A DNA stretch of 64,000 nt, from the NCBI GenBank assembly GCA_012064385.1, contig QRDG01000240.1:108455-172454 (forward strand). The letters are read 5' to 3'. A model generated the notes under the pieces. It was not told the DNA's origin and searched no databases. It worked only from the letters and a program-made list of their open reading frames with translations. Positions 11,218-22,239 of the stretch are shown here, piece by piece (the first letter of the stretch is position 1; every line of letters begins with the position of its first letter). The stretch comes from Puccinellia tenuiflora. Its lineage: Eukaryota > Streptophyta > Magnoliopsida > Poales > Poaceae. The position numbers and the translations under genes were made by a program.

Positions 11218-13126
11218 TGTTGGGAATATGCCCTAGAGGCAATAATAAAATGGTTTATTAAGCATATTCAAGTTTATGATAATAGTTTATTATCCATGCT
11301 ATAATTGTATTAAATGGAAACATAATACATGTGTGGAATATAAACACCCGGAGTCCCTAGTGAGCCTCTACAGGACTAGTTCGTTGATCAAGAGATAGTT
11401 AGAGTTTCCTAACTATGGACTTGTTATAGTCACTTGATAACGGAGTCATATCATTAGGAGTAATGGTGTGATGGACATGACCCAAATAAAGAGTTGCAAT
11501 TAATCGTGTCACAAAAGTTTTGTTGTCAACACTTTTAATATGCCAAATATAGTTTCCTTAGACCATGAGATTATATCACTCCCGTTCACCGGAGGAATAC
11601 TTTGTGGACATCAAACGTCACTTCGTAACTGGGTGATTATAAAGGTGGCTTTCAGGTATCTCCGATGGTGGGTTGTTGGGTGATATGAATCGAGAGTGGA
11701 ATTTGTCCCTCCTTGTGACGGAGAAGATATCTCCAGGCCTTCTCGGTAATATAGCATCAAGAGTCTGCAGACATGTGATTAAGTTGTAATCACCGGGATC
11801 CTATATTATGGACGAGTAAAGAGAACTTGCCGGTAACGAGATTAAACTAGGACATGGGGATGTCAACGATTATATCTCGGGCAAGTAAAATATCGTGAGA
11901 CAAAGGGAATCGTATATGAGATTAATTGAATCTCCGGCATTGTGGTTCAATCGAGAAAAGGTTTTCGTTGAGTGTATAGGAATTAATATGGACATCCCGG
12001 TCCCGCTATTAATTATTGATATGATCATGTCTATGCATTCTCGAACCCGTAGGGTCACACACTTAACGTTCCGATGAAATTAGGTTTTGCGATGAATTAA
12101 ATGATGAAGTGAACGAATGGTGATTCGGAGTCTCGGATGGGATCCCGGACATCACGAGGAGTTCCGGAGGAGTCCGGAGAATAAGATTCATATATGGAAA
12201 GTGGTTTCCGGAGGTTTCGGAAAAGTTCCGGAAATTATTTGAAGGGTACCGGAAGGTTCCGGAATGTTCTAGAAGAGTCTAGAAGTGGGACCGCATAAAT
12301 TGTATGGGGCCCACATGGTGCAAAGGGGTGCTGCCACCACTAGGTGGGGCGCACCACCTAAGCCCATGGGCTGGTGCGGCATGCAGAGGAAGGGGAGTCC
12401 CACTCCTAGTTGGACTAGGAGGTGGGCTCCCACCCCTTTAGGAAAGGGGCCCAAGAAGGAGTCCTTGTTGGACTCCGACTTGAGGGGCAAGGCAAAGGGG
12501 GGGCCGGCCGGCCCTGCCCTTGCCCTAGCCGCCACCTATATAAGGAGGGGCAAGGGGGGGCGCACCACACACCAAGGAGGCTGCCGCACCCCCCCTCTAG
12601 CCGCACCCCCCTCTCATCCTCTAAACCCTAGCCGCACCCCTTCTCCCCGAAGGGCTGCCGCCGCCTCACCACCACACCTAGCCGCACCCCCTAGCCCTAG
12701 GGGCTGCGCCACCATCTCCTCTCCCTCTCCCCTCGCTTGGTTGGCGAAGCCTCGCGTGCGGAGATCGTCATCGTCACCGGCACTACCGTCGTGCTGCTGA
12801 GATCATCAAGGCCACGTCGTCTCGCTTGCGGGATCAAGGAGTCGACGTCTTCATCGAGCTGTACGTGTGGACGCCGCGGAGGTGCTGCCCGTTGCTGCAC
12901 TTCACCGGATTGGATCTCGAGGATAATACATCTCCTCGCGACTAGACGAGTCTAGTTGCGGGGATCGACTAGCCAACCCCTGCACCGACAAAACGCGTTT
13001 GTTGATCTTCGAGGGTAAGAGATTGGATCTCATCTTCGCTATCTTCATCTCGTTGATCTAGATCCTTGGGGTTTATTCCGCTTTGCCGCGTAGAAAATTT
13101 TTGTTTTCCATGCTGCGACCCCATCA
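11218..13126 (+). repeat. 3' LTR of the Copia element
   Basis: The LTR is 1,909 bp and nearly identical to 4,606-6,517. Differences are mostly single bases plus a few 1-base indels, and a short altered patch just after the TATA box (12,557-12,590 versus 5,938-5,975). The TATA copy is at 12,537-12,543. Confidence 0.93.
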
Positions 13127-14956
13127 CAATGCACCCAAGAGGCACAAGCTCTCGGGAACACTATGCACCCAAGAGTAACAAGCTTCTCAACTTCGATCCC
13201 ACGAATCTTCGTGGAGAGCACAACCCGATGCAACTAATGCAAAAGGCAAGAACACACCAAGTGGTCAAATCCGTCTCTCCAAAATCCAACCAAAGCAACT
13301 AATACTATGGAGGGATTTAGGAGGAAGAACAAGGGGATGAACACAAAGCAACCCCAAAATCTAGATCCAACGAGTTCCCCTCACTTAGAGGAGATTTTGT
13401 TTGGTGGAAGAACGGATCTAGATCTCCTCTCTTGTTTCCCTAAAAATGGGCAAGAATCATCGGAGGGAAGTGGAGGAATCGAGCTCTCAAAATGTTTAGC
13501 AATGGAGGAGAGAGAGCAAAAAAAAGACCTCTTGAAAAAATGGGGAAGAAACCCCTTTTATAGGGGGCTCCAAAAAGGAGCCGTTGGAGCTAACAAACAG
13601 GCAGCAGGCGGCCCGGCCTGGGGTCGGCCTGCACCCGGCCAGGCCGGCCGGGAAACTTCCCAGCGACCGAAACCAACGAAGGCAACACACAGGGCTGCCG
13701 GCCAGCACCCGGCCAGGGCCGGGACAGAACAGCCCAGCAAGGCAGCGCAGAAAAAAAAAACGGGAGCAGAGCAGGCAGCCCGGCCTGGCACCGGGCTTGG
13801 GCCGGCCTCGGCGCGCGCTGGGTCGGGAGGCAGCCCGAGCCGGCCGGCCTGCCCCCGGCCTGGGCCGACTAGCCAGCACGCGGGTGGGCCGGGACATTGC
13901 CCGAGCCTGCCGACCTTGCACCAGCCTGGGGCCGGCCAGGCCGGGCCAGCACCCCTTTTTTTCTTTTTCTAATTGATTTTTTGTCTAATAAAAACTCCGA
14001 GATAAAACCGCAATAACTTTCACCCACGAACTCCGTTTTCGATAATCTTGGACTCGTTGGAATCGTCACAACGAGCACAACAAGAATATGCAGAGAAATA
14101 TCATAGTCCAAGAAAATATTATAAAAACAAATGGGGAAAGGTAAAAGCTCCTTTTCGCAAACCGAAAAAGCCATATCTTTTCCAATTGAAGTCCGAAAGA
14201 AGTAAAAGCAATTTTGTTGGAAAGAGGACGACAAATGCTACCCTTGGAAATGTTTAAAACAAGTAAAGGAGATTTTGCAAATAATTGGAAGAGAGAAACC
14301 TTCCGCACGGATGAACCGGCAAAATCTCCAATACCGAAAACGCAATAGGAGACGCATATGAAAACTGTTTTCGGTGAACTTAGCCTTGTCATGACAAGCA
14401 CGACAAGCACCAAGACCACACCACGATAAGAGACAAATAAGAACCAATAAAGAGGATTGCATGGATGCAAAGGTTTGTGCTCTCTACGACGATACGATCA
14501 TGATACTCAGTCGAGAGCCCCTCTTGATAGTACGGCTATCTATCCTATAATCCGGTCTCTCAACTAACATCATGAGACCGGTAAAATAGAAACCCTATCA
14601 AGATCATACATTTGCCTTGCGCATTAATCCACTTGAGGTCGATGAAGACGATCTTCATCTCCTCAAGACGCACCACCTTTCTTGATTGCGCTTCGCTTGG
14701 TGAAGATCCACATGTTGCTCCCCCATACACCAATATGGGAGAAGCACCTCTTCGGCATATCTTCACTTGGACTTGAGTGTTGATCAACTCGCACTTAGCC
14801 TTGATCAACACATACTCCTCCAACCTTTGACTCCAACAAATGGAGATCAAGCAAACCTTATGGACACACCTACAAATATAGCTCAACACAAACATTAGTC
14901 CATAGATATTTTCATTAATTACCAAAACTACACATGGGGGCAACCATGCACTTTCA

Positions 14957-14970
14957 ATCTCCCCCATTTT
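14957..14970 (-). promoter_or_regulatory. Polypurine tract of the minus-strand LTR element
   Basis: The minus strand reads AAAATGGGGGAGAT directly before the LTR start TGAAAGTGC. It establishes the element's orientation. Confidence 0.75.
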
Positions 14971-16686
14971 GGTAATTGATGACAATCCCGTTTAAGAGGG
15001 TTTCTATAATAAATAAAGCAAACTTGCAAGACAAACAAGCAAGGATGCAAGTGCATTAAAGGCAAATGCAACAAAAGCATAAAACCCAAATTCCCTTAAA
15101 CCCTCTAAACTTATCCCCCATTAGCATCGATTGCCGAAATGGGAAGAAAATTTAGAGAGCCAATATAATATGAGTTCCTCCATAAAGTGTGCATTTCTCA
15201 AGATGCGAGTGGAATCAAATGCACATATCCATTGACGAATAATTAGAGGAAATCAAACTATATTGAGGATCCAAAGATTGCAAAAGGATGAAATCATTCT
15301 AAACATCTCCACAAAGGAGAAAAGCAATCAAAAATATCCAAAGCGAGAGTTCTAAATAAAAATGAAGAAGCTCACCAATGTTCATGCACTAACGAGGAGT
15401 GCACAAATATGGCATCCTCGCTCCCCCAAAATCATCTTGAACACGCAACAAGTGCAAGAGTGCATAAAGCAAAAGCAAATCATAGCACTTGCACCAAAGA
15501 TATGGTTGAGCCATAAGGAGATACCAATTTTCAAAGATTCAACATAAGATAGGCCCAACCGAGATAAAAGAAGATCTTTTAAAGAAATATGTTCACAAGC
15601 TTAGGGATACCAATTGGAAACTAAAACCAATTGAAAATGCCAAAAGCTAGTGAGAGCATTTAGCCAATAAAAATTCAACATGCTCACCATGGTAAGCATG
15701 AAGTCAAAGATCTTCAACAAATACATGAGTGTGCAAAGATACCAATAAAAATAAGACAAGCACTCATGATACAAATTTGGAGCCACCAAAGAACTATAGA
15801 TAAAAACAAGGTAGCTCAAAAGAAATAGGATACCAACTAAAAGGTGACCTCTCTCATATGTATAGGTTTCTAAGTAGATAAATCGTTGATGATATGCATC
15901 CACAAAGAAACTTGCACATATGAAATGGTTGAAAAAAGGAAGACCACGGTATCCAAAAGGGAAGTCATAAATATACAAAAATATTATTGCTTAAAAGCAT
16001 AGCACGTAGCTCAAATTGATCTCATTGTATATAAATGAACTTCAAAAATATCAAAGACATCACACATATCACTAAGGGAACAAGAGATAGTGGAGATGCT
16101 TTGAGATAGGCAACAAGTATCACAAAGAAATAATACCAATTGAAGAAAAGGTTTTTGCAATTTCATCACAAATATCACAAAGATATACCAAGTAAAGGAA
16201 ATAAGCCTAAACCACAACAATTGCACATAAACGCTTTCATGTCAAGAAGCAACCTACACAAGGTTGAGACTAGAAAAGTATGCATGGGATAGATACTTGT
16301 TACCGAGATGACATTGGTGATGAAGATGATGAGAGTTTGTTTGTCATCAAAGCTTGACTCCGACAATCACACGGTGAGAACACCTTCCTTATGAATGAGG
16401 CAAGCATCCAATACATCTCCATTGTACCTAAAACAAAGTTCAAGCACAAACTGGTTCCCAAACTAATTGGGTCCCATAGTAGTTAGATAAACTACAATAT
16501 ATAGGAAACAATCCACATAAATATGTGCATATAGATATGAAATTTAATTTCATGCACATCTTAGCCGATTTAGGATTTGGTGGAGCATCCCCTATATATT
16601 GGAACTAGAAAGACAAACATGCCATATAATATATATATATTAGTAAATATGCATGCATAGACTTACGAGAACCAAGAGAGATACAA
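14971..16686 (-). other. Internal remnant of the minus-strand LTR element
   Basis: This AT-rich 1.7-kb stretch has no retroviral domain and no ORF beyond chance. It ends in a short TA-rich run at about 16,627-16,645. It joins the truncated LTR at a TTAG microhomology (16,687-16,690 versus 13,317-13,320). Confidence 0.6.
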
Positions 16687-18307
16687 TTAGGAGGAAGAAC
16701 AAGGGATGAACACAAAGCAACCCCAAAATCTAGATCCAACGAGTTCCCCTCACTTAGAGGAGATTTTGTTTGGTGGAAGAACGGATCTAGATCTCCTCTC
16801 TTGTTTCCCTAAAAATGGGCAAGAATCATCGGAGGGAAGTGGAGGAATCGAGCTCTCAAAATGTTTAGCAATGGAGGAGAGAGAGCAAGAAAAAAGACCT
16901 CTTGAAAAAATGGGGAAGAAACCCCTTTTATAGGGGGCTCCAAAAAGGAGCCGTTGGAGCTAAAAAACAGGCAGCAGGCAGCTCGGCCTGGGGCCGGCCT
17001 GCACCCGGCCAGACGGCCAGGAAACTTCCCAGCGATCGAAACCAATGAAGGAAGCACACAGGGATGCCGTCCAGCACCCGGTCAGGGCCGGGACAGAACA
17101 GCTCAGCAAGGCAGCACAGAAAAAAACGGGATCAGAGCAGGCAGCCCGGCCTAGCACCGGCCTTGGGCCGGCCTCGGCGTGCGCTGGGTCGGGAGGCAGC
17201 CCGAGCCGGCCGGCCTGCCCCCGGCCTGGGCCGGCTAGGCAGCACGCGGGTGGGCCGGGACATTGCCCGAGCCTACCGGCCAGGCCGGGCCGGCACCCCT
17301 TTTTTTTTCTTTTTCTAATTGATTTTCTGTCTAATAAAAACTCTGAGATAAAACCGCAATGACTTTCACCCACGAACTCCGTTTTCGATAATCTTGGAAT
17401 CGTTGGAATCGTCACAACTAGGACAACAAGAATATGCAGAGAAACATCATAGTCCAAGAAAATATTATAAAAACAAATGGGGAAAGGTCTCCTTTTCGCA
17501 AATCGAAAAAGCCGTATCTTTTGCAATTGAAGTCCGAAAGAAGTAAAACCAATTTTGTTGGAAAGAGGATGACAAATGCTACCCTTGGAAATGTTTAAAA
17601 TAAGTAAAGGAGATTTTGCAAATAACTGGAAGAGAGAAACCTTCCGCACGGATGAACCGGCAAAATTTCTAATACCGAAAACGCAATAGGAGACGCATAT
17701 GAAAACTGTTTTCGGTGAACTTAGCCTTGTCATGATAAGCACGACAAGCACCAAGACCACACCACGATAAGAGACAAATAAGAACCAATAAAGAGGATTG
17801 CATGGATGCAAAGGTTTGTGCTCTCTACGACGATACGATCACGATACTCGGTCGAGAGCCCCTCTTGATAGTACGGCTATCTATCCTATAATCCGGTCTC
17901 GCAACTAACATCATGAGACCGGTAAAATAGAAACCCTATCAAGATCATACATTTGCCTTGCGCATTAATCCACTTGAGGTCGATGAAGACGATCTTCATC
18001 TCCTCAAGACACACCACCTTTTTTTTTCTTGATTGCGCTTCTCTTGGTGAAGATCCACATGTTGCTCCCCCATACACCAAAATGGGAGAAGCACCTCTTC
18101 GGCATATCTTCACTTGGACTTGAGTGTTGATCAACTCGCACTTAGCCTTGATCAACACATACTCTTCTTCCCTTAACCTTGACTCCAACAAATGGAGATC
18201 AAGCAAAGCTTATGGACACACCTACAAATATAGCTCAACACAAACATTAGTCCATAGAGATTGTCATTAATTACCAAAACCACACATGGGGGCAACCATC
18301 ACTTTCA
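16687..18307 (-). repeat. Truncated 5' LTR of the minus-strand element
   Basis: These 1,621 bp repeat 13,317-14,956 with small indels, including a longer T-run near 18,021 and a shorter GC-rich block near 17,280. The 750 bp that would complete the LTR on its lower-coordinate side are missing. Confidence 0.85.
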
Positions 18308-19301
18308 ACGGGTATCACATAGGAGACGTGGATAGATAACTAGACGAGTACACACATGGACTAGAAAGAAACACGTTGCTTCACCAAGTGCAGCACACAG
18401 GCGACAAACTTAACAAGAACAAGCACAAAAACGGACAGGACTTATACAATAACGGGTTCACTAGAGCAGAACTAGTACACAAAATGCAAAAATATTTGTT
18501 CTCAACAAATCACTACAGCTACAAATCTGGTTCACAAAAATTACAGGAAAATACAGGGAGAAAGGGAGAGATGGAAAGGGATCGAGTAGATTCAACCCAA
18601 CGATAGGATTCAGGTTGGTGAAGAGGGGAGCAGCACTTGAGTTTGGAGAAGAGCAACAGAAGCACTTGGGGTTGGAGAAGAGGGCGCAGTTGTTCAGCGA
18701 CGTATGACCTCGTCGTCTCCTGCGTTCCGGCGACGTAGCAGATCACCGTTGATGCCGTCATCATCTTCGCTTGATCACTGACAGAGAGGAGGAGCTGCAG
18801 GGTGTCTTAGGGCAGGGGCTAGTGGTGGTGGCTTTGTGGTGCGCCGCCACGCCTGGCTTGGCCGTGGCGGCGGCCGGTGGTGGAGCAGCTCGGGGGTAGG
18901 GAGAGAGAAGTCCCAGGCCTCACCTGATATGGGGAAATTGTTAGGGATTTAACTCCCCGATCTCCTCTAGTCCTTTTGCATTTTTGCCCCTCCACTTCTT
19001 TTCTTCCTCCACAAGATCATCCCTCCAAATTTAAATTAGTCCTCCTGGATGTATAGTCTTCTTTACTCTCAGGTCCTTCTATTTGATTAGGCAGCATGGT
19101 AGAAGTTTGGTGCCTTGACGCACCTTTCCTGCAATTATGTTAGCCATGCTGTAAAGTAGCTCATGTAATCATTACAGTTTCTTTTCTAACATTTCAGTAG
19201 CATATTTGATCAATAACGCTTCAATTGCTACTGGATTATACTCAAAAGCATGCTTGAAATTTAGGTAAATATGCCACTGATCAGTGAGGTTTGGGGATTA
19301 C
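18308..19301. other. Unassigned stretch, probable intron of the antisense ORF
   Basis: It lies between the nested LTR element and the first exon of the Gypsy antisense ORF. A GC-rich patch at 18,780-18,910 has no recognisable product. Nothing else is assigned. Confidence 0.35.
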
Positions 19302-19478
19302 CTCGCCATCGGGAAGCTGCACCTTCTTGTCCTCCAACGGCGGTAGCTGGCCGTCCTTCCTCAACGGCGCGAGGTGGCGCTCCGCCACGATGGATTTCGC
19401 CCAATCTCCGCGCACCTTCTTCTACGCCGCGGCGCCGGAGGCGGCGCCAGAAGCAGCGGTGCTCTTCCCCTTCATCAT
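19302..19478 (-). pseudogene. Antisense ORF of Gypsy element, first exon
   Basis: From the ATG at 19,478-19,476 the minus strand reads MMKGKSTAASGAASGAAA, a TAG stop (19,424-19,422), then KKVRGDWAKSIVAERHLAPL and PLEDKKVQLPDGE. The Ala/Ser/Gly-rich start followed by 'GDW..S.V....L..L...G.LP' is typical of the N-terminus of grass gypsy-type transposon proteins. A GT donor follows GAG at 19,302. The downstream exons are at 3,578 and below. The stop and the large nested insertions make it non-functional. Confidence 0.6.
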
Positions 19479-20537
19479 GAGGTGAGAGGAGAGTGTTCGC
19501 AAGCTCGCGCGAGGGGTTTGGGAGCAATGGTGCAGGGAAGACGATGGTGATGGAATGAAATGGGGAATGGTAAAAGGAACCTCCTCGCGGCGGTCAAATA
19601 TACCGCTGCAGTGCGCGTCGTGACCGCAGATTTCACGATGCTTCCCACGTGGCGCGCATCTGGCTTCATCTGAAAACCAACCGGCGTGGCATTACTATTT
19701 AGTGCGTGCGAAAATCGAGGCGCATGTCGCCACGCCCCGGTTATCACGCGTCATGCGGTCAAATCCCGCTGGCATGGTGGGCCCGTTGGATTCCAACGGT
19801 TGGGCGGTGCGGTCATGTCCTATCGATGGCGTAGAACGTATAAGAGTGCATCGTGATGCGATCAATGACGTCATCTTTGTCGACTCCTCTCACTTAGAGC
19901 TCCCTAGCACAGGTGGCCGAAGACTCCAAGTGGACACGCCTTTCGCGGCTCGCTTGCCGACCATCATCTTAATGCTCGCAATGCTTTGCCAGGCACGGAT
20001 TGCCATGCATCCTAAAACTCACGCGCGACTTCATTACCGAGTACGAGATTCTCATCTCCTTGACTCGGGATGCATCCGCTGCAGGAAAACCCAAAAGCCA
20101 CAATTGCGTCCTGAAGATAAGACCCGTATTTCCGATCTACCGGCCTAGGAGTCGCCTCAGCTACGCCAACCCAGTAATTTTCCATGCAGCGGCATGATGA
20201 ATAACCTGACGGGCGCGTTGGGTAAATACTATTATGCTAGAGTTCGACTTTGTAAGAACTCTGCGGCCTAGTCGTAACTTCTCAGCTATTCCAGGCTTGA
20301 GTCCGGGGACTCGAGTATGATGTAGCTAGCAAAGTTTTTGCCCAAGTGCAATTAACTGGTCCTGCGCTGTCGGATGTGCCAGACTCCCTATGCATTTCCT
20401 CGGGTCATTTAAAGCAAACAGGGGAGTCGGTTCGCAGGCGACTCATTCATACCCCTATACGCCGTCAGTGGCTATGCACACTCGGTACGATATCATCTTA
20501 AAGTCTCCGCCTGAATCTTCGATTCAACCTAAGACTC
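19479..20537 (+). other. 3' internal region of the Gypsy element
   Basis: This non-coding DNA lies between the antisense ORF start and the polypurine tract. It includes phrases such as GAGTCCGGGGACTCG (20,291-20,305). No coding domain was recognised on either strand. Confidence 0.4.
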
Positions 20538-20998
20538 GGGGAGCTACTGACGTGGGGATGACCTCCGGGTCTCTACCATGGGCATACTAGGTGCAGTCCA
20601 GCTGGAAGTTCCAAGAGGACCTGCCAACGTTATTGAGTCCAGGGTGACCCAGAAGATTGACAACATCTTATGAAGCCCAAAGGCTTAGATAAGGAGCAGG
20701 GTGTAGTATTTAGGCTGCAAGGCCCAGGCCTTTAAGGACCCGACATGTAACCCACTCGGTAGAAGAACCCTAGACCCAGCTTCTAGTATAAAAGCTGGGA
20801 GGGTCTCCCGAGCTAGGGTTTCTCTCTTACTGGCACACACCTACCGCATACCACGAGATCCAATCTCACCACCATAGCCTCCGAGGCCACCCTGTAATAT
20901 GTTCATCAATACAAAGCTCAGACAAGCAGGACGTAGGGTTTTACCCTCCGGGGGCTTGAACCTGGGTAAACTCGACTCCCTGTTAGCCGGCGGTGTCA
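20538..20998 (+). repeat. 3' LTR of a Tat-lineage-like Gypsy element
   Basis: A purine-rich ACTCGGGGAGCTAC precedes the LTR start TGACGTGGGG at 20,548. Inside is a clear core promoter, TATAAAA (20,787-20,793), followed by a leader rich in CT. The end is placed near GTGTCA at about 20,998, but this boundary is uncertain because no partner LTR or TSD lies in the window. The position of an antisense Transposase_28-like ORF just upstream of a 3' LTR matches the known architecture of Tat-lineage Gypsy elements (Grande, Retand, RIRE2-like). The lineage call rests on that architecture alone. Confidence 0.6.
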
Positions 20999-21251
20999 CC
21001 GACGTGACCATTTCCCTCTTTCACCTGAACCCAAGTCCCTCATGGAGGGGCACTACCATGGTAGAACCATGACACAGTCTCCTGCGTCGCCCTGCGCATC
21101 TAATCTCGGATCCCGTTCGAAGGAGACAGTCCTAGAAGGAACCCGGCATCGCTCTTTGTCATCACCTTCATCGCGTGGAGTGAGGATCAGCAGGTGGTGT
21201 GGTCCTCTACCTCAGCCTCGGATCACGCCACCGATAGTCCTAGGATAGTTC

Positions 21252-22239
21252 ATGTCATCAACCGTCGAGGAGGCTGCTCCTGGCGGTGGTTCGGTGGTGG
21301 TGGGCGACGAGCAGACGGTCGGCAGACCAACGGCAAAGCCGCATTCACCGCAATCTCCGTGCGGAGATGGAGGGTTTCAAAAAAAATTGACTCTGTCTCA
21401 GGACTTACCGGTGCATGAAGATCTTGGACGTCCATTGTTCAAAGTCTATCTCCGTCATCCTTCTCGGCTGTTACTAGTAACCAGGAAGGAGCAAAACCCT
21501 AATTTGTTGAAATACTCATTCGTCGAAGTGTTGGTGTCTCCCGCGCGCGGCCGCAGCTCTCCTCGGTTGGTGTTGGTGGGTTCCTAGTCGAGCAATCCGA
21601 GGTCGAGCTCTCCAGTGGCAGTAGTCTCGGTACAGGGAGGAGGACTAGGAGCTTAGGCTGCGGTCGGCCAGCGGGCTGTTTCTGCTGCCCCGGCTCCGGG
21701 GGCCGAGCGGTGAATTGCAATCAAGAGCGGGAAGCAGCAGGGTCAGAGGCAGGGACAAGGAGGTCAAGGTGGTCAAGTTCAAGATATGCCGTTGGCTACT
21801 CTGCCCCGTGCCTCAGCTAGTGTTGAAGGTGCAGCTATTTCAAAGAAGACAAAAAATTGGTGCTCGAAGTGTAAGACTGACCAACACTTGACTCTGGTTG
21901 TGTCGGCGACAAGAGCATCCCCACCCAGGAGTGCAGCTCCTGGAGTGTTGGGCTCTCCTCCCCGTGATGTGCCCCCAACAGCGCATCGGTCTCCGGCCCG
22001 ATCCGCTTCGATGGTCGCTGGGCTGCCAGCAGCAGGTGCGTCCCGTGCTGAGATGGGCATGCACATGGCATCGCCGAGACGCGCAACCTACCAGGCAGGC
22101 CGAATAGGGCGGCATGTTGGAGTATGCTCCATCGCATGCTTATGTGCTCGCGAGATTGTGCAACATGGCGTGGCGACGGCGGCTGCGATAGTTTTGGAGC
22201 TTGCGGATTGGCCACCTCTGGGAGAGGTAACTACACCAA
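21252..22239 (+). pseudogene. LINE ORF1, N-terminal part
   Basis: It begins MSSTVEEAAPGGGSVVVG, stays open for 111 codons to 21,587, then shifts frame. Around 21,845-21,900 it reads KKTKNWCSKCKTDQHLTLVV, which resembles the CxxC..H zinc-knuckle region of plant LINE ORF1 proteins; the following cysteine falls in another frame. ORF1 proteins bind element RNA. The frame is interrupted at 22,239 by the LTR element carrying TSD ACCAA. Confidence 0.6.

Larger units (their letters stand above)
4606..13126 (+). mobile_element. Complete BARE/WIS/Angela-type Copia element lacking pol
   Basis: The element is 8,521 bp with 5-bp target duplication CAATG at 4,601-4,605 and 13,127-13,131. LTRs at 4,606-6,517 and 11,218-13,126 begin TGTTGGGAATATGCCC and end CCCCATCA. 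A primer-binding site complementary to initiator tRNA-Met (6,519-6,531) and a polypurine tract (11,207-11,217) are in place. The internal 4.7 kb encodes a gag-like ORF only; no protease, integrase, RT or RNase H motif is readable from 8,335 to 11,217. It is therefore a non-autonomous derivative that would need enzymes in trans. By eye the two LTRs differ at only about a dozen to fifteen positions over 1.9 kb, implying a recent insertion. Confidence 0.92.
4043..18307 (-). mobile_element. Minus-strand LTR retrotransposon, partly deleted, host of the nested Copia
   Basis: The 3' LTR (element orientation) is 4,043-4,605 plus 13,132-14,956, about 2.39 kb once the Copia insertion is removed. On the minus strand it begins TGAAAGTGCATGGTTGCCCC and ends ATCTCGGCA. 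Immediately inside, the minus strand carries a polypurine tract AAAATGGGGGAGAT (14,957-14,970), which fixes orientation. The internal region 14,957-16,686 has no credible ORF. A truncated second LTR (16,687-18,307) matches 13,317-14,956 closely. No matching TSD is seen at 4,038-4,042 and 18,308-18,312 (AACTA versus ACGGG). The element looks non-autonomous and lacks PBS and gag-pol. The Triticeae family is familiar but I cannot name it. Confidence 0.75.

Noticed and set aside
13307..13972. 221-codon plus-strand ORF with Pro/Gly/Ala-rich tail
   Set aside because: GC-rich LTR sequence made of GGCCGGCC-like repeats. It is frame-shifted in the second LTR copy.
16960..17811. 283-codon minus-strand ORF
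   Set aside because: It lies wholly within the truncated LTR. The homologous stretch in the intact LTR (13,590-14,470) is split between frames, so the ORF is not conserved.
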